A stretch of 55,552 nucleotides of DNA, taken from contig CAILLK010000099.1 in NCBI GenBank assembly GCA_903835005.1, forward strand, positions 1-55,552, read 5' to 3'. This DNA is from an uncultured Bacteroidota bacterium. GTDB taxonomy: Bacteria > Bacteroidota > Bacteroidia > Chitinophagales > Chitinophagaceae. Every line of letters begins with the position of its first letter. Position 1 is the first letter of the stretch. Below the pieces are notes generated by a model. The model was not told the origin of the DNA, did no database searches, and was given only the letters and a program-made list of their open reading frames with translations. The position numbers were made by a program, and so were the translations under genes. This document shows, one piece after another, positions 18,836 to 28,115 of this stretch.

Positions 18836-19799
18836 CGGAAGGGTATACCATATTTTAGTTACCGGAGCAGGATCTATAATAGGCTATGGTATTATAGAGA
18901 GTTTAAGAATTGCCGGTATTCCCTGCTTAATCACCGGTGCCGATATTTTTGAAGAGAATTACGGCAGGTATATTTGCGATCATTTTGAAGTAGCGCCATA
19001 CACCAGCAGCCCAGGGTATTACTCATGGCTTGCCGGGGTTTGCGAAAAGTACAGTATAGATTTAATATTCCCGGGTATAGAGCAGGATGTATACAGCTAT
19101 AATGAGAACAGGAATCTGCTGCCGGCCCCTGCTGTACTTAATAATGAAACTATTCTTAACCTGTCGAAGGATAAGTATGAAACCTTTCTTTTTCTAAAAA
19201 GCATAGAGAGCTTACCCGTTATACCTACCTTAACCGGCCTGAATTATCCATCTGCATCTGCCAGCCTTGGATTGCCATTTATCATTAAACCCCGGAAATC
19301 TTCGGCCTCAAAAGGGTATTATATCATCAGAAATGAAGAGGATTATAATGAAAGAAGCAGGGAAATTAATGAGGATACGCTGTTTCAGGCATATATAGGG
19401 AGCCTTGATGAAGAATATACTTATTCGGTATTCGGATGTGGTGATGGCACTGTAGTTGATGGAATGATTATGAGGAGGTATTTATCAAAAGACGGGTCAA
19501 CCCGTTTAGCATATGTCATTGAGCAGGACGATGAATTGCAGTCTTTTGTAAGTACTCTTGTGAAGGAATTAAAGCCTCTGGGGCCTACCAATTTTCAATT
19601 CAGAAAACAATCGGGTAAAGCCTACCTGCTCGAAATAAACCCACGCATATCCAGCGCCTGCTCCTTGCGCAGCAAATTCGGGTATAACGAGCCAAAGTAT
19701 TGTATTGAGCATTATCTGGAAAACGGAATATATAGGCCTCAATCTAAGAAAACAGGGAAAGCAGTAAGATTTATTTCAGACAAAATTATTTATGAATAG
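18828..19799 (+). CDS. ATP-grasp domain protein (carboxylate-amine ligase-like)
   Basis: The frame encodes an N-terminal Rossmann-like pre-ATP-grasp domain (HILVTGAGSIIGYG) and an ATP-grasp fold (PFIIKPRKSSASKGYYI for ATP binding; YLLEINPRISSACS for Mg binding). Such enzymes join a carboxylate to an amine through an acyl-phosphate. No ATG sits near the domain boundary; a TTG at 18828, overlapping the previous stop by 8 bases, is the most economical start (323 residues). The ATG at 18720 would add about 36 residues antisense to nothing useful. The stop overlaps the next gene by 8 bases. Confidence 0.78.
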   Translation: MNSGRVYHILVTGAGSIIGYGIIESLRIAGIPCLITGADIFEENYGRYICDHFEVAPYTSSPGYYSWLAGVCEKYSIDLIFPGIEQDVYSYNENRNLLPAPAVLNNETILNLSKDKYETFLFLKSIESLPVIPTLTGLNYPSASASLGLPFIIKPRKSSASKGYYIIRNEEDYNERSREINEDTLFQAYIGSLDEEYTYSVFGCGDGTVVDGMIMRRYLSKDGSTRLAYVIEQDDELQSFVSTLVKELKPLGPTNFQFRKQSGKAYLLEINPRISSACSLRSKFGYNEPKYCIEHYLENGIYRPQSKKTGKAVRFISDKIIYE

Positions 19800-20490
19800 C
19801 ATAGCATTTATTTCAGATATTCATGGCAATATCACCGCTCTGGATGCAGTATTTGAAGATCTCGACCGCAGGGGGATAACTGAGATTTATTGCCTGGGAG
19901 ACCTGGTAGGCTATTATTGTTTTTTCAATGAGGTTATTGATGCCATAAGTAAAAGGAATATACCATGCCTTATGGGTAATCACGATTTTGCCATTGTTCA
20001 TAATAATGGAGTAATAGAGCGGTCGAAAACATGTACCCGCATATTGTCCTGGCAGCTACCTTTACTTACCAGTCATTCTTTAAGCTTTCTAAATGCACTG
20101 GAGAAAAGTAAAGAAATCCCGGTTTTTGGCAAGCAATCGCTTTGTGTTCATGCAGGCTTGGTTGACCCAGTAGACGAGTATGTATTTGATGTAAACAGTG
20201 AATACCTCAGAAATAATCAGTTCAGCCAGGATGTCCTGATTACCGGCCATACACATCTTCCATCCTACAAGAAGTTTTTTGATGGCAAGGCCTGGCTCAA
20301 CCCTGGCTCGGTAGGGCAGCCGCGTGATGGTGACAACCGGGCTTCGTACCTGGTAATAAACGAGAACTTTGATGTAGAGTTTGTGCGTATTCCTTATGAT
20401 TACCGTATTATTGTAAACGAAATGAGGAAAAATGGATTTGATGATTATATCACCGACCCATTGATCGCTGGAAAAAAAATCGGATTATGA
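19792..20490 (+). CDS. Metallophosphoesterase, YfcE/MJ0936-like
   Basis: A 232-residue calcineurin-like phosphoesterase with all metal-binding motifs: FISDIHGN (D-x-H), CLGDLVGYY (GD), LMGNHDFA (GNHD), CVHAG and ITGHTHLPSY (GHTH). Family members are phosphodiesterases or phosphatases of broad specificity. Overlaps of 8 bases with the upstream ATP-grasp gene and 4 bases with the downstream aminotransferase suggest coupled translation and a shared pathway. An activated sugar-phosphate or phosphodiester product is a possible substrate. Confidence 0.85.
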   Translation: MNSIAFISDIHGNITALDAVFEDLDRRGITEIYCLGDLVGYYCFFNEVIDAISKRNIPCLMGNHDFAIVHNNGVIERSKTCTRILSWQLPLLTSHSLSFLNALEKSKEIPVFGKQSLCVHAGLVDPVDEYVFDVNSEYLRNNQFSQDVLITGHTHLPSYKKFFDGKAWLNPGSVGQPRDGDNRASYLVINENFDVEFVRIPYDYRIIVNEMRKNGFDDYITDPLIAGKKIGL

Positions 20491-21632
20491 ACGTTATTCC
20501 TTTTAATAAACCTTACCTCACAGGTAAAGAGGGCCATTATATTTATCAGGCTGTATTGTCGGGGAAAATCTCCGGCGACGGGGTTTTTACAAAGCGCTGT
20601 CACGGTTACCTGGAGGAGCGCTTTGGATTTAATAAATGCCTGCTCACCACTTCCTGCACTGATGCGCTGGAAATGGCTGCATTGCTCATAGATATCCAGC
20701 CGGGCGATGAAGTGATTATGCCTTCCTATACTTTTGTTTCTACCGCCAATGCATTTGTTCTCAGGGGGGCAAAAATAGTGTTTTGCGATAGCCGTAAAGA
20801 TCATCCCGGCATGGATGAGGATGCTGTAGAGGCATTGGTAACGGAGCGCACAAAAGCTGTTGTGCCGGTACATTATGCAGGTGTGGCCTGCGATATGGAC
20901 AAGATTATGGCTGTGGCTGCCCGCCACCATCTGTTTGTGATCGAAGATGCGGCACAGGCCATTGATAGTTATTATACCGGTAAGGATGGAGTCAGGAGGC
21001 CATTAGGCTCCATAGGCCACCTTGCAGCCTTCTCTTTTCACGAAACCAAGAATATCATGTCGGGCGAGGGGGGAATGCTTGTCATTAACGATAGTCAGTT
21101 TCTCAACCGCGCCGAAATTATAAGGGAGAAAGGCACAAACCGGAGCCAGTTTTTCAGGGGCGAGGTAGATAAGTATAGCTGGGTGGATGTGGGAAGTTCT
21201 TTCCTTCCCTCTGATATTATTGCAGCATTCCTTTTTGCACAATTGGAAAACCTGGATGATATACAGGACCGCCGTAAAAAGATATGGGCAGCTTATCACG
21301 AAGGGCTTAAGCCTCTGGAAGATAAAGGCCTTTTCCGGTTACCGGTAATTCCGTCATTTGCTACCAATAATGCGCATATGTTTTACCTTGTATTCAACAA
21401 CCTGGAGGAAAGGGTTGAATTTACCAGGTTGCTCAAAGAGCATAATATTTATGCCGTTTTCCATTATCTCAGCCTGCACAAAAGTCCCTATTATTCATCA
21501 AGGTATGAAGCCTCAGAATTGCCGGAAACAGACCGGTATACCGATTGCTTACTGAGATTGCCGATGTATTATGAACTGGATGTATTAAAAGTAATAGAAG
21601 TAATCAATAAAATAGTAGATAGTTTAACATAG
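20487..21632 (+). CDS. rffA: dTDP-4-amino-4,6-dideoxygalactose transaminase
   Basis: A 381-residue PLP aminotransferase of the DegT/DnrJ/EryC1/StrS family. The N-terminus IPFNKPYLTGKE, the TSCTDALEMAA block and FSFHETKNIMSGEGG with the PLP lysine at K188 fit RffA (WecE, FcnA), which converts dTDP-4-keto-6-deoxyglucose to the 4-amino sugar (Fuc4N). No rmlA or rmlB is in the window, so the keto sugar must be made elsewhere. Starts 4 bases before the phosphoesterase stop. Confidence 0.88.
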   Translation: MNVIPFNKPYLTGKEGHYIYQAVLSGKISGDGVFTKRCHGYLEERFGFNKCLLTTSCTDALEMAALLIDIQPGDEVIMPSYTFVSTANAFVLRGAKIVFCDSRKDHPGMDEDAVEALVTERTKAVVPVHYAGVACDMDKIMAVAARHHLFVIEDAAQAIDSYYTGKDGVRRPLGSIGHLAAFSFHETKNIMSGEGGMLVINDSQFLNRAEIIREKGTNRSQFFRGEVDKYSWVDVGSSFLPSDIIAAFLFAQLENLDDIQDRRKKIWAAYHEGLKPLEDKGLFRLPVIPSFATNNAHMFYLVFNNLEERVEFTRLLKEHNIYAVFHYLSLHKSPYYSSRYEASELPETDRYTDCLLRLPMYYELDVLKVIEVINKIVDSLT

Positions 21633-21637
21633 CTGTT

Positions 21638-22453
21638 ATGGGAATTGAGGCGTATACAAAAGGGTTAGTAAAAAATAATGGCATTTGGTATGCTGAAAAG
21701 AAAACAGCTATTTCCTACCCCGATGAAGGCAATGATGCCTGCTATCAGATAGAGGAAAACAGTTTTTGGTTCCGGCACCGAAATAACTGTATTGTAGAGC
21801 TTGTAAAAAGATTTGCGCCCAAAGATCTGTTTTTTGATATTGGCGGTGGAAACGGATATGTGGCAAAAGCTATTGAAAAAAGCGGTATCGAAACAATATT
21901 GGTTGAACCCGGCGAACGAGGCTGCATTAACGCCAGGACCAGAGAACTCAAAAATATAATCTGCTCTACACTTGAAGATGCCGGTTTTGAGAAAGAAACG
22001 ATTCCTGCCATTGGGGTTTTTGATGTGGTGGAGCACTTTAAAGATGATGTTGCCTTGCTGAAATTGTTGTATGCCTATCTGCAAAAAGACGGATATTTAT
22101 TTATAACGGTTCCGGCCCATGAAATTTTATGGTCGAATGAAGATGATGATGCAGGGCATTTCAACCGGTACACCATTAGGTCATTAACTAAAAAACTGAA
22201 TGATGTTGGTTTTGATGTGGCCTACGCTACCTATATTTTCTCGGTTTTACCCTTGCCCATATTTCTGATGCGCTCACTGCCCAGCAGGCTGGGTATGCAT
22301 AAGAACTCCGGTGATATCAGTAAACATTCCAATGAACATAAGTCGAAAGGGTCGGTATTGGACAAGGTATGGGACTGGGAACTGAGCAGAATTAAAGCTA
22401 AAAAATCAATTCCCTTCGGAGGAAGTTGCCTGGTAGTGGCTCAAAAAAAATAA
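21638..22453 (+). CDS. Class I SAM-dependent methyltransferase
   Basis: A 271-residue methyltransferase with motif I DLFFDIGGGNGYVAKAIE (about residues 63-80), VLVEPG-like strand 2 (ILVEPGERG), GVFDVVEHFKDD (motif II) and a YLFITVPAHEILWS block. The DxVEHFxD and VPA patterns are common in glycan- or lipid-methylating enzymes of surface polysaccharide clusters. It is the last gene of the rightward cluster, starting 5 bases after rffA, and converges with the membrane protein at 22503. Confidence 0.82.
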   Translation: MGIEAYTKGLVKNNGIWYAEKKTAISYPDEGNDACYQIEENSFWFRHRNNCIVELVKRFAPKDLFFDIGGGNGYVAKAIEKSGIETILVEPGERGCINARTRELKNIICSTLEDAGFEKETIPAIGVFDVVEHFKDDVALLKLLYAYLQKDGYLFITVPAHEILWSNEDDDAGHFNRYTIRSLTKKLNDVGFDVAYATYIFSVLPLPIFLMRSLPSRLGMHKNSGDISKHSNEHKSKGSVLDKVWDWELSRIKAKKSIPFGGSCLVVAQKK

Positions 22454-22502
22454 TCGAATTTACTAATGCAATTCGTCCAGTAAAACTACATTTGTTTCAT
22501 CA

Positions 22503-24053
22503 TCAGGGTTTATTTTTTTTCTTTAACAGGTATTTATTAAAAAATGGTGTATCATTCTGTTTTTCAAAAGTATAAAGGAATGGATTGATAGTAGTATCTA
22601 CAGTTTCCGGAACATTCAGAATATTGAAATTTGCCTCTTTCCATTTGCTCTTATCTGGTACCAGGTTCTTCCAGTTCGACCATTCACCAGCCCGGTTGTA
22701 TAAGCAGGTATTGGTAGCTACCGGATCAATATAATGACCAATAGTAAATACTACAGACCGCCCGACCTGCAGTAAGGGATCAATGGCGCTTAACAGAACA
22801 TACGCCACAAGAAGTCTCTTTGTAGTTGACGCTCTTTCTTCCAGTATATATTTTGTAACCAGAACCATAAGTACAAACATGGGCGCTATAGATACCCGTG
22901 CGCAAAAAGTAAATGGCTGAATAGTACCCATACCGATAACAGGCAATATCACCAGCATGGAAAGGGTCATATAATAATATGGATCTTTCTTGTACTTACT
23001 GAATATAAGCAGTGAAATAATCCCGAATTCAACCATAATGAAAACGAGATACTTGAGCAGGCTTATCTTGCCTATGTATAACGACTGCACTGCCGGACTG
23101 CCAGACAGGTAGAAATAACCTATAAACATTACTGCAACCGACCCGATGAGGTTCTGAAATGTAAGGTAAGGCTGAATCCGGCTCATAAATGTTCCATCTT
23201 TACTGATGAAAATATCCTTTACCATTATGATGCACAGGAAAGGAAAAAAACCGATGAATGTGAACGGGCCATGCAGGTAGCAGAGTGCAAAAAGGAAACC
23301 AATGCTTTGCCGCGATAGCTTGTTGAGCAGCATAGCTATGATGAGCAGGGGGGTTACGGTTTGATTATATATCCAGTAAAGCGAGTCAATATTTGAACCT
23401 GCCAGGAGCATTTGCCCCGACCAGATTTTATAGTCGCTTGAAATAACTGAACTGACAGGGTATTTAAGAAAAGAAACCAGTATATAAACCGTATTGAAAA
23501 AAAAGAACATAAAAAGTATTTTCAGCGAAAATCTTTTGAAATAACGGCATAGAAAATAGAAGGTAAGCACGGAGCCGGCAACCGTCCAGAGCCAGAGGAA
23601 AAAATTAGCTATGGCCCAGCCAAAAAGCTTGCCAATCAGTGCAGCGGGTAGCCAGTACTCAATATAGTATATGTACAGTACCGGCTGGTGCAGGGTAGGC
23701 AGGTTGCCTCTTTCATTCAGCCTGAATGGCCAGCTATGAGTAACCAGATCATGAAATACCCCGTTTCTGAACTGATGGTCCTCAACCTGGTAACTGTATT
23801 CGCCAATTCCGGAGAAAATTACCAGCACTATTATTGCCGAAAGCGCCAGGATGATTTTGCTGGAATGTTTCTTAAGGTTTATTTCGTAGTAATCTTTTTT
23901 AGCCTTAATGGTAAGTATATAGGATATAACAAGTATGGCAACCATTATTACCGAATAAGGCATTCTCAGCCACCCGATACAAAAAAGTAAAAAAGGCAGA
24001 ATAACGTATACCCAGGCGGCCTGGATCATCAGTTTATCAAACGGTGTTTTCAT
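22503..24053 (-). CDS. Polytopic membrane protein, possibly GT-C-like
   Basis: A 516-residue membrane protein with roughly 11-12 hydrophobic segments. A periplasmic-side loop after the third hydrophobic segment (YQVEDHQFRNGVFHDLVTH) has the acidic and histidine residues often seen in the first loop of GT-C glycosyltransferases, but I cannot place it in a named family. It is on the opposite strand to the glycan cluster but directly abuts it, so a glycan-related job is reasonable. Function unproven. Confidence 0.6.
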   Translation of the reverse strand: MKTPFDKLMIQAAWVYVILPFLLFCIGWLRMPYSVIMVAILVISYILTIKAKKDYYEINLKKHSSKIILALSAIIVLVIFSGIGEYSYQVEDHQFRNGVFHDLVTHSWPFRLNERGNLPTLHQPVLYIYYIEYWLPAALIGKLFGWAIANFFLWLWTVAGSVLTFYFLCRYFKRFSLKILFMFFFFNTVYILVSFLKYPVSSVISSDYKIWSGQMLLAGSNIDSLYWIYNQTVTPLLIIAMLLNKLSRQSIGFLFALCYLHGPFTFIGFFPFLCIIMVKDIFISKDGTFMSRIQPYLTFQNLIGSVAVMFIGYFYLSGSPAVQSLYIGKISLLKYLVFIMVEFGIISLLIFSKYKKDPYYYMTLSMLVILPVIGMGTIQPFTFCARVSIAPMFVLMVLVTKYILEERASTTKRLLVAYVLLSAIDPLLQVGRSVVFTIGHYIDPVATNTCLYNRAGEWSNWKNLVPDKSKWKEANFNILNVPETVDTTINPFLYTFEKQNDTPFFNKYLLKKKNKP

Positions 24054-24191
24054 AATATTATATTTCCGGAAAGCTGGTGTAATCTCAGCAGGAACAAAGA
24101 TATTCTAATAAACCAAAAATGGAATTGAATCTTCACTGTGCCGGTATCGTTTCTGAACCAAAAATAGATTTAGATAATTATTTAATCAGGG

Positions 24192-24848
24192 TCATTTAGC
24201 TGTTGTAGCTGCAACTTTCTTCAATAACGATTGCTGCTGAGAAACCTGATACCTGTAGGAGTTGGAAGCTTCAAGATCCTTTACCATGGTTTCCATTTCT
24301 TTATCCTTATCATCGGGTTCATACTCTTTAACCAGGTTATTATTGAAAAACACGCCTACCGATTGCCATAACATCGCCGAGAGGCCACCTTTCAGTTCTT
24401 TAATAATACTGTAGCAATTCTGCCCGGTTTGCCGGTTTATTAATTTGATCAGCACATGCCCCTGGTCTATACTGAGGTTTTTAAGCGGTTCTTTAAAAGC
24501 TACATCCAGTCTTTTGTCAATCGATTTGAGATATTTTTTACGGTCATGCCTCCTGTCCATCTTATCCAGGCTGTCATTTACTTCTTTAAAAATTGCTGCT
24601 GCTGCCATGGCATAAGGATAAACGGTGTAAATATCTGTTCTAAGTCGCTCCCTCCTTTTTCTGGCTGCTGCATCATAAGCTTTATCCGTGACAACAAATT
24701 CATCCATCAGGATCATAGGGTAAATCCGGCCTTTTTCAATTACCGCCCCCAGCCTGATGGTATCATTTACAGAATTCTGGGCTGAGGATTTAAAGGCTGT
24801 GAGGGCCAGCAGCAGGCACGTAAACCATATTTCGGGCCTCTTTTTCAT
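24192..24848 (-). CDS. DUF4294 domain-containing secreted protein
   Basis: A 218-residue protein with a signal peptide (MKKRPEIWFTCLLLALTAF, cleavage near residue 23) and the DUF4294 core: YPMILMDEFVVTDKAYDAAA, RRERLRTDIYTVYPYA and the ISIDQGxxLIKLINRQTG-like block (LSIDQGHVLIKLINRQTGQN). The family is restricted to Bacteroidota and of unknown function. Transcribed leftward, divergent from the small lipoprotein gene at about 24.99 kb. Confidence 0.85.
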   Translation of the reverse strand: MKKRPEIWFTCLLLALTAFKSSAQNSVNDTIRLGAVIEKGRIYPMILMDEFVVTDKAYDAAARKRRERLRTDIYTVYPYAMAAAAIFKEVNDSLDKMDRRHDRKKYLKSIDKRLDVAFKEPLKNLSIDQGHVLIKLINRQTGQNCYSIIKELKGGLSAMLWQSVGVFFNNNLVKEYEPDDKDKEMETMVKDLEASNSYRYQVSQQQSLLKKVAATTAK

Positions 24849-24989
24849 TTCTTACGTAAATTTCAGACAATTTAATTGAAATAAACACGTTAGAGGGTTA
24901 AAATATTTAAAAATCAAGTGTTAATATTTTCCTTATTTATATCTGGTGCGCTTTTTGTTGTTTGGCTTGTAGTAATTTGCAGCGTGAAC

Positions 24990-25304
24990 GTGAAAAGAAT
25001 AGTTTTGGCATCGGTCGTTTTGTGCACCATTTATTCCTGCAATAAAGTAGCCCAGCCACTCACCAGGGAGCAAATAATCCGGAAGGCAGATTCGCTGTCC
25101 GGCATAAGGATCAGGCAGGCAGACGAGCAGGCAAAAACAGATCTGGCATACCGGCTGAAAATAGAAGTAAAAGTGAAGGTGGATTCTATATTAAATGCCA
25201 GAATTCAGGCCGCAAAGAAGGACACTGCTAAAAAGCTCCAAAATACAATCCCCGCCCGGTTACCAAAACCATTGAACAGTGTAAGAGCAGGTTCTGTTAA
25301 TTAA
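24990..25304 (+). CDS. Small hypothetical lipoprotein
   Basis: The open frame runs from an ATG at 24918, but a GTG at 24990 gives a compact lipoprotein of about 104 residues: a short hydrophobic stretch (VLASVVLCTIYSC) with a lipobox cysteine, then a charged, probably helical body rich in Lys, Arg and Ala. From 24918 the product would have two adjacent hydrophobic segments, which is less usual. I do not recognise the family. It lies 24 bases upstream of the DCC-family gene, on the same strand. Confidence 0.5.
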   Translation: MKRIVLASVVLCTIYSCNKVAQPLTREQIIRKADSLSGIRIRQADEQAKTDLAYRLKIEVKVKVDSILNARIQAAKKDTAKKLQNTIPARLPKPLNSVRAGSVN

Positions 25305-25328
25305 CCACTTCAGGATTTCTGAATTCAT

Positions 25329-25763
25329 ATGGCTGAAAGTATCTTGAACAGCACCAGAGCACAAAGGCCGGTTTTATATTATGATGGTGAGTGTAAATTG
25401 TGCAGCCAAAGTGTTCAGTTCATTTTGCGGCACGACAGGCAGAAACAGTTCCTTTTTGAATCCCTGCAGTCTGAAAATGGAAAAACTGTTCTGAGGCGGT
25501 TCCCTGGTACTCCGCCCGATAGTCTGGTGCTTTTCTATGAAAATCAATATTACATTAAGTCAGAGGCCGCTCTCCGGGTTGTTAAAGTATTAGGAGGCAT
25601 ATGGGTACTGTTTTATGTATTTATAATTTTTCCCCGGTTTATAAGAGACGGTATATATGATATTATTGCCCGCAACAGGTATCAATGGTTTGGCAGAATT
25701 ACTGAGTGCCGGATACCGTCTTCAGGCAATGATATTCAGCCTGTTAAAACTGTGGATCCTTGA
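25329..25763 (+). CDS. DCC family (DUF393) thiol-disulfide oxidoreductase-like protein
   Basis: A 144-residue protein with the family signature YYDGECKLCSQSVQFI (cysteines C22 and C25) and FESLQSENGKTVL, then a hydrophobic region (VLFYVFIIFPRFIRDGIYDIIARNRYQWFG). DUF393 proteins are predicted thioredoxin-fold redox proteins; their substrates are not established. Start chosen at the ATG 24 bases after the upstream lipoprotein. Confidence 0.85.
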   Translation: MAESILNSTRAQRPVLYYDGECKLCSQSVQFILRHDRQKQFLFESLQSENGKTVLRRFPGTPPDSLVLFYENQYYIKSEAALRVVKVLGGIWVLFYVFIIFPRFIRDGIYDIIARNRYQWFGRITECRIPSSGNDIQPVKTVDP

Positions 25764-25944
25764 AACCTTATACCTTGGTTCCGGTGGTTTAAAATAATTG
25801 ACCAGATCCCGATTTTGTAAATTATTAACCCATAATTTATTCTTCTGTGTGATGTTTATTGCAATCATGAGGTTATGAAGAAATAAAGGGGGATTCTGTG
25901 AATAAGTTTTAATTTTGGTGCACAACACCAGCTAAATTTGCGGC

Positions 25945-27402
25945 ATGAATTTTTTGAAACCAGTATTGATGTTATTGCTTGGTTTTTTTCTGTTTAATAC
26001 AGTCAAAGCGCAGGAGGTTATTTATTCACCCTATGATAAATTTGATATCCGGTTGGATGAATATGGAATAGTAGGCATGAGCGGAGGAAACCTGTATACC
26101 TATACCTATTCGCCCGGAAACGCCGTTTTAACTGCCTGGGATGATTCTATGAATAAAGCAGCTACAATACTGCTTGATTTTTTTCCTGATAAAATATACC
26201 AGGTTAGATTTATCGCTTATCCCGATAAGATGATTGTTCTGTACCAGGCGCTGGAAAGCAATAAAGTAGTGCAGTATGCAGCCATGCTCGACAGTAAAGG
26301 CAGACTTAAAGGAAAACCCATAGAACTGGGCACGGCGAAAACCGGTATTTTGGGTGCTACACGGGTTTATTTTTCTTCGGAGGTCTCAGAGAATAAGAAA
26401 AATATCATCATTTACAGTATTAATGACAAAGGGGCCGATATTGAATTTGACGCAAAATGGCTGGATGATAATTTAGCTGTGGTGAAAAAGAGTAAAGCTA
26501 CATTCAAATCCGATTACAGTCTGGAACATGGAGAAGTTAACATCTCCAATGATGGTACTGTTTTTATGAATGCTTATTCAACTGCTGGTACGCTCAACTA
26601 TGCCGATCAGTTCTGGGTGCTGAAGTTGGCGCCTGGCGCCACAAAATTCGATGCTAAGGAATTGAAACTCGAGGATAAATATGTGGCCAGTGGTTACCTG
26701 AAGGTGGATAATGCGAATAACAAAGTTTATTTTGGCGGCTTTTATTCCAATAAAAAGAACGGCAGCTTTGACGGTATTATTTATACAGATGCAGATATGG
26801 CTTCCGGCAATTTTCTTACCACTAAGTTTATTCCTTTTGATCATGATCTGACACAGGCAGCCGGAGTAAGACATAAGAATCATGCGTTCGATAATTATGA
26901 AGTAAAGCAAATTATTGTTAAGAATGACGGAGGCTTTGTGCTGATCTCAGAGATGCATTATATGACAACGAGGAGTAATTATACACCCGGGTTTGGCTAT
27001 TATTCTTTTTACAATACTCCTTACATGTCCACAATGGTCCGCGAATATCATTACGAAGATATTATGGCCCTTTCCTACAATAAAGACGGCATGAGGGAGT
27101 GGAGTTCTTTCATACCCAAATTACAGTACTCGCAGGAGGATGGTGGTGTGTTTTCCTCTTATGCCTTACTGAATACCGGCGGAACACTTGGTTTTTTATT
27201 CAATGATTTTAATGTTGCCCATTCCCGGATTCAGCTGGGCACTATTGATGCATCCGGAACTACCGATATCCATTCTTTTGTTGCTGAGGGCAATGATTAT
27301 CCCGACTGGCTGCCGAAATCTGGCAAGCAGGTGGCCGGGCGCGTGCTTATTGTGCCCTGTTTTCATAAAAAACAGATATGCTTTGCCAGGGTCGATTTTT
27401 AA
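25945..27402 (+). CDS. Hypothetical exported protein
   Basis: A 485-residue protein with a clear signal peptide (MNFLKPVLMLLLGFFLFNTV, cleaved near KAQ at 21-23). The mature part has many short beta-strand-like segments with repeated motifs (VDNANNKVYFGGFYSNKK, GGFVLISEMH), as in beta-propeller-like periplasmic or surface proteins of Bacteroidota. No T9SS sorting domain is seen at the C-terminus. I do not recognise a named family. It converges with the lipoprotein gene at 27457. Confidence 0.65.
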   Translation: MNFLKPVLMLLLGFFLFNTVKAQEVIYSPYDKFDIRLDEYGIVGMSGGNLYTYTYSPGNAVLTAWDDSMNKAATILLDFFPDKIYQVRFIAYPDKMIVLYQALESNKVVQYAAMLDSKGRLKGKPIELGTAKTGILGATRVYFSSEVSENKKNIIIYSINDKGADIEFDAKWLDDNLAVVKKSKATFKSDYSLEHGEVNISNDGTVFMNAYSTAGTLNYADQFWVLKLAPGATKFDAKELKLEDKYVASGYLKVDNANNKVYFGGFYSNKKNGSFDGIIYTDADMASGNFLTTKFIPFDHDLTQAAGVRHKNHAFDNYEVKQIIVKNDGGFVLISEMHYMTTRSNYTPGFGYYSFYNTPYMSTMVREYHYEDIMALSYNKDGMREWSSFIPKLQYSQEDGGVFSSYALLNTGGTLGFLFNDFNVAHSRIQLGTIDASGTTDIHSFVAEGNDYPDWLPKSGKQVAGRVLIVPCFHKKQICFARVDF

Positions 27403-27456
27403 CCGGCTTCTGAAATAAATCTCTGCATTCCTGAGTAAGTATTTTCAGATCAGGTT

Positions 27457-27930
27457 TTAATTGGTATGCATATAAATATCGGTTTGGTAATAATGGCCGC
27501 TTGCCGCATTATATGTGCCTACCCAATGGTACTCATAGGTCATACTTCCGGTATTACTGTAGTAATCAAGCTTACTGGGGGCCGATCCGGAAATAGTAGA
27601 ATCAAACAACACCAGATGGGTCGCTGTATTAGTCGATGCATAATTTAGCGGCATATTCATAATTTTAATCTGCAAATCATTTATCTTTTGCACCGAAATT
27701 GAACTGTCTGTGATAATATGGTAATAATATCTGGCATAAGGTACTGAAGCGCTGCCTGGTGTTAAAATAGTGTCACCCATCAGGTAGCCAGTAGAATAGC
27801 CCGACCACAGTTTAGTTGTGTTAACAATGCCGTTTGTTTCATCGGTAGTGGAATATCCTGATTTTGAACAACTACCTGTAAACAGAGCAAGAACCGCCGA
27901 AACAGCTAAAAGAAAGTATGATTTTTTCAT
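27457..27930 (-). CDS. Hypothetical lipoprotein
   Basis: A 157-residue protein starting MKKSYFLLAVSAVLALFTGSC, a textbook lipoprotein signal with the lipobox cysteine at residue 21. The mature part is rich in Tyr, Thr and Ser and looks beta-stranded. The ATG at 27930 is preferred; the longer frame from 27960 would add ten residues before the signal peptide. Family not recognised. Confidence 0.65.
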   Translation of the reverse strand: MKKSYFLLAVSAVLALFTGSCSKSGYSTTDETNGIVNTTKLWSGYSTGYLMGDTILTPGSASVPYARYYYHIITDSSISVQKINDLQIKIMNMPLNYASTNTATHLVLFDSTISGSAPSKLDYYSNTGSMTYEYHWVGTYNAASGHYYQTDIYMHTN

Positions 27931-28115
27931 TTTGATGTATTTAGATAATAAAGCTAGCAATTTTTTTTGGAATTTATTATCAGCTGAATAAATAAATTGA
28001 TAACGTTTAGCTTGTAATTAAATATCTCTCGTTTAATTCAAATTTTAAGCATTTCTTGACGTTTGACTTACTAATTTTGATTTAGTTTGGCTTGGTGCAT
28101 ACTAAAATTCCCTGA

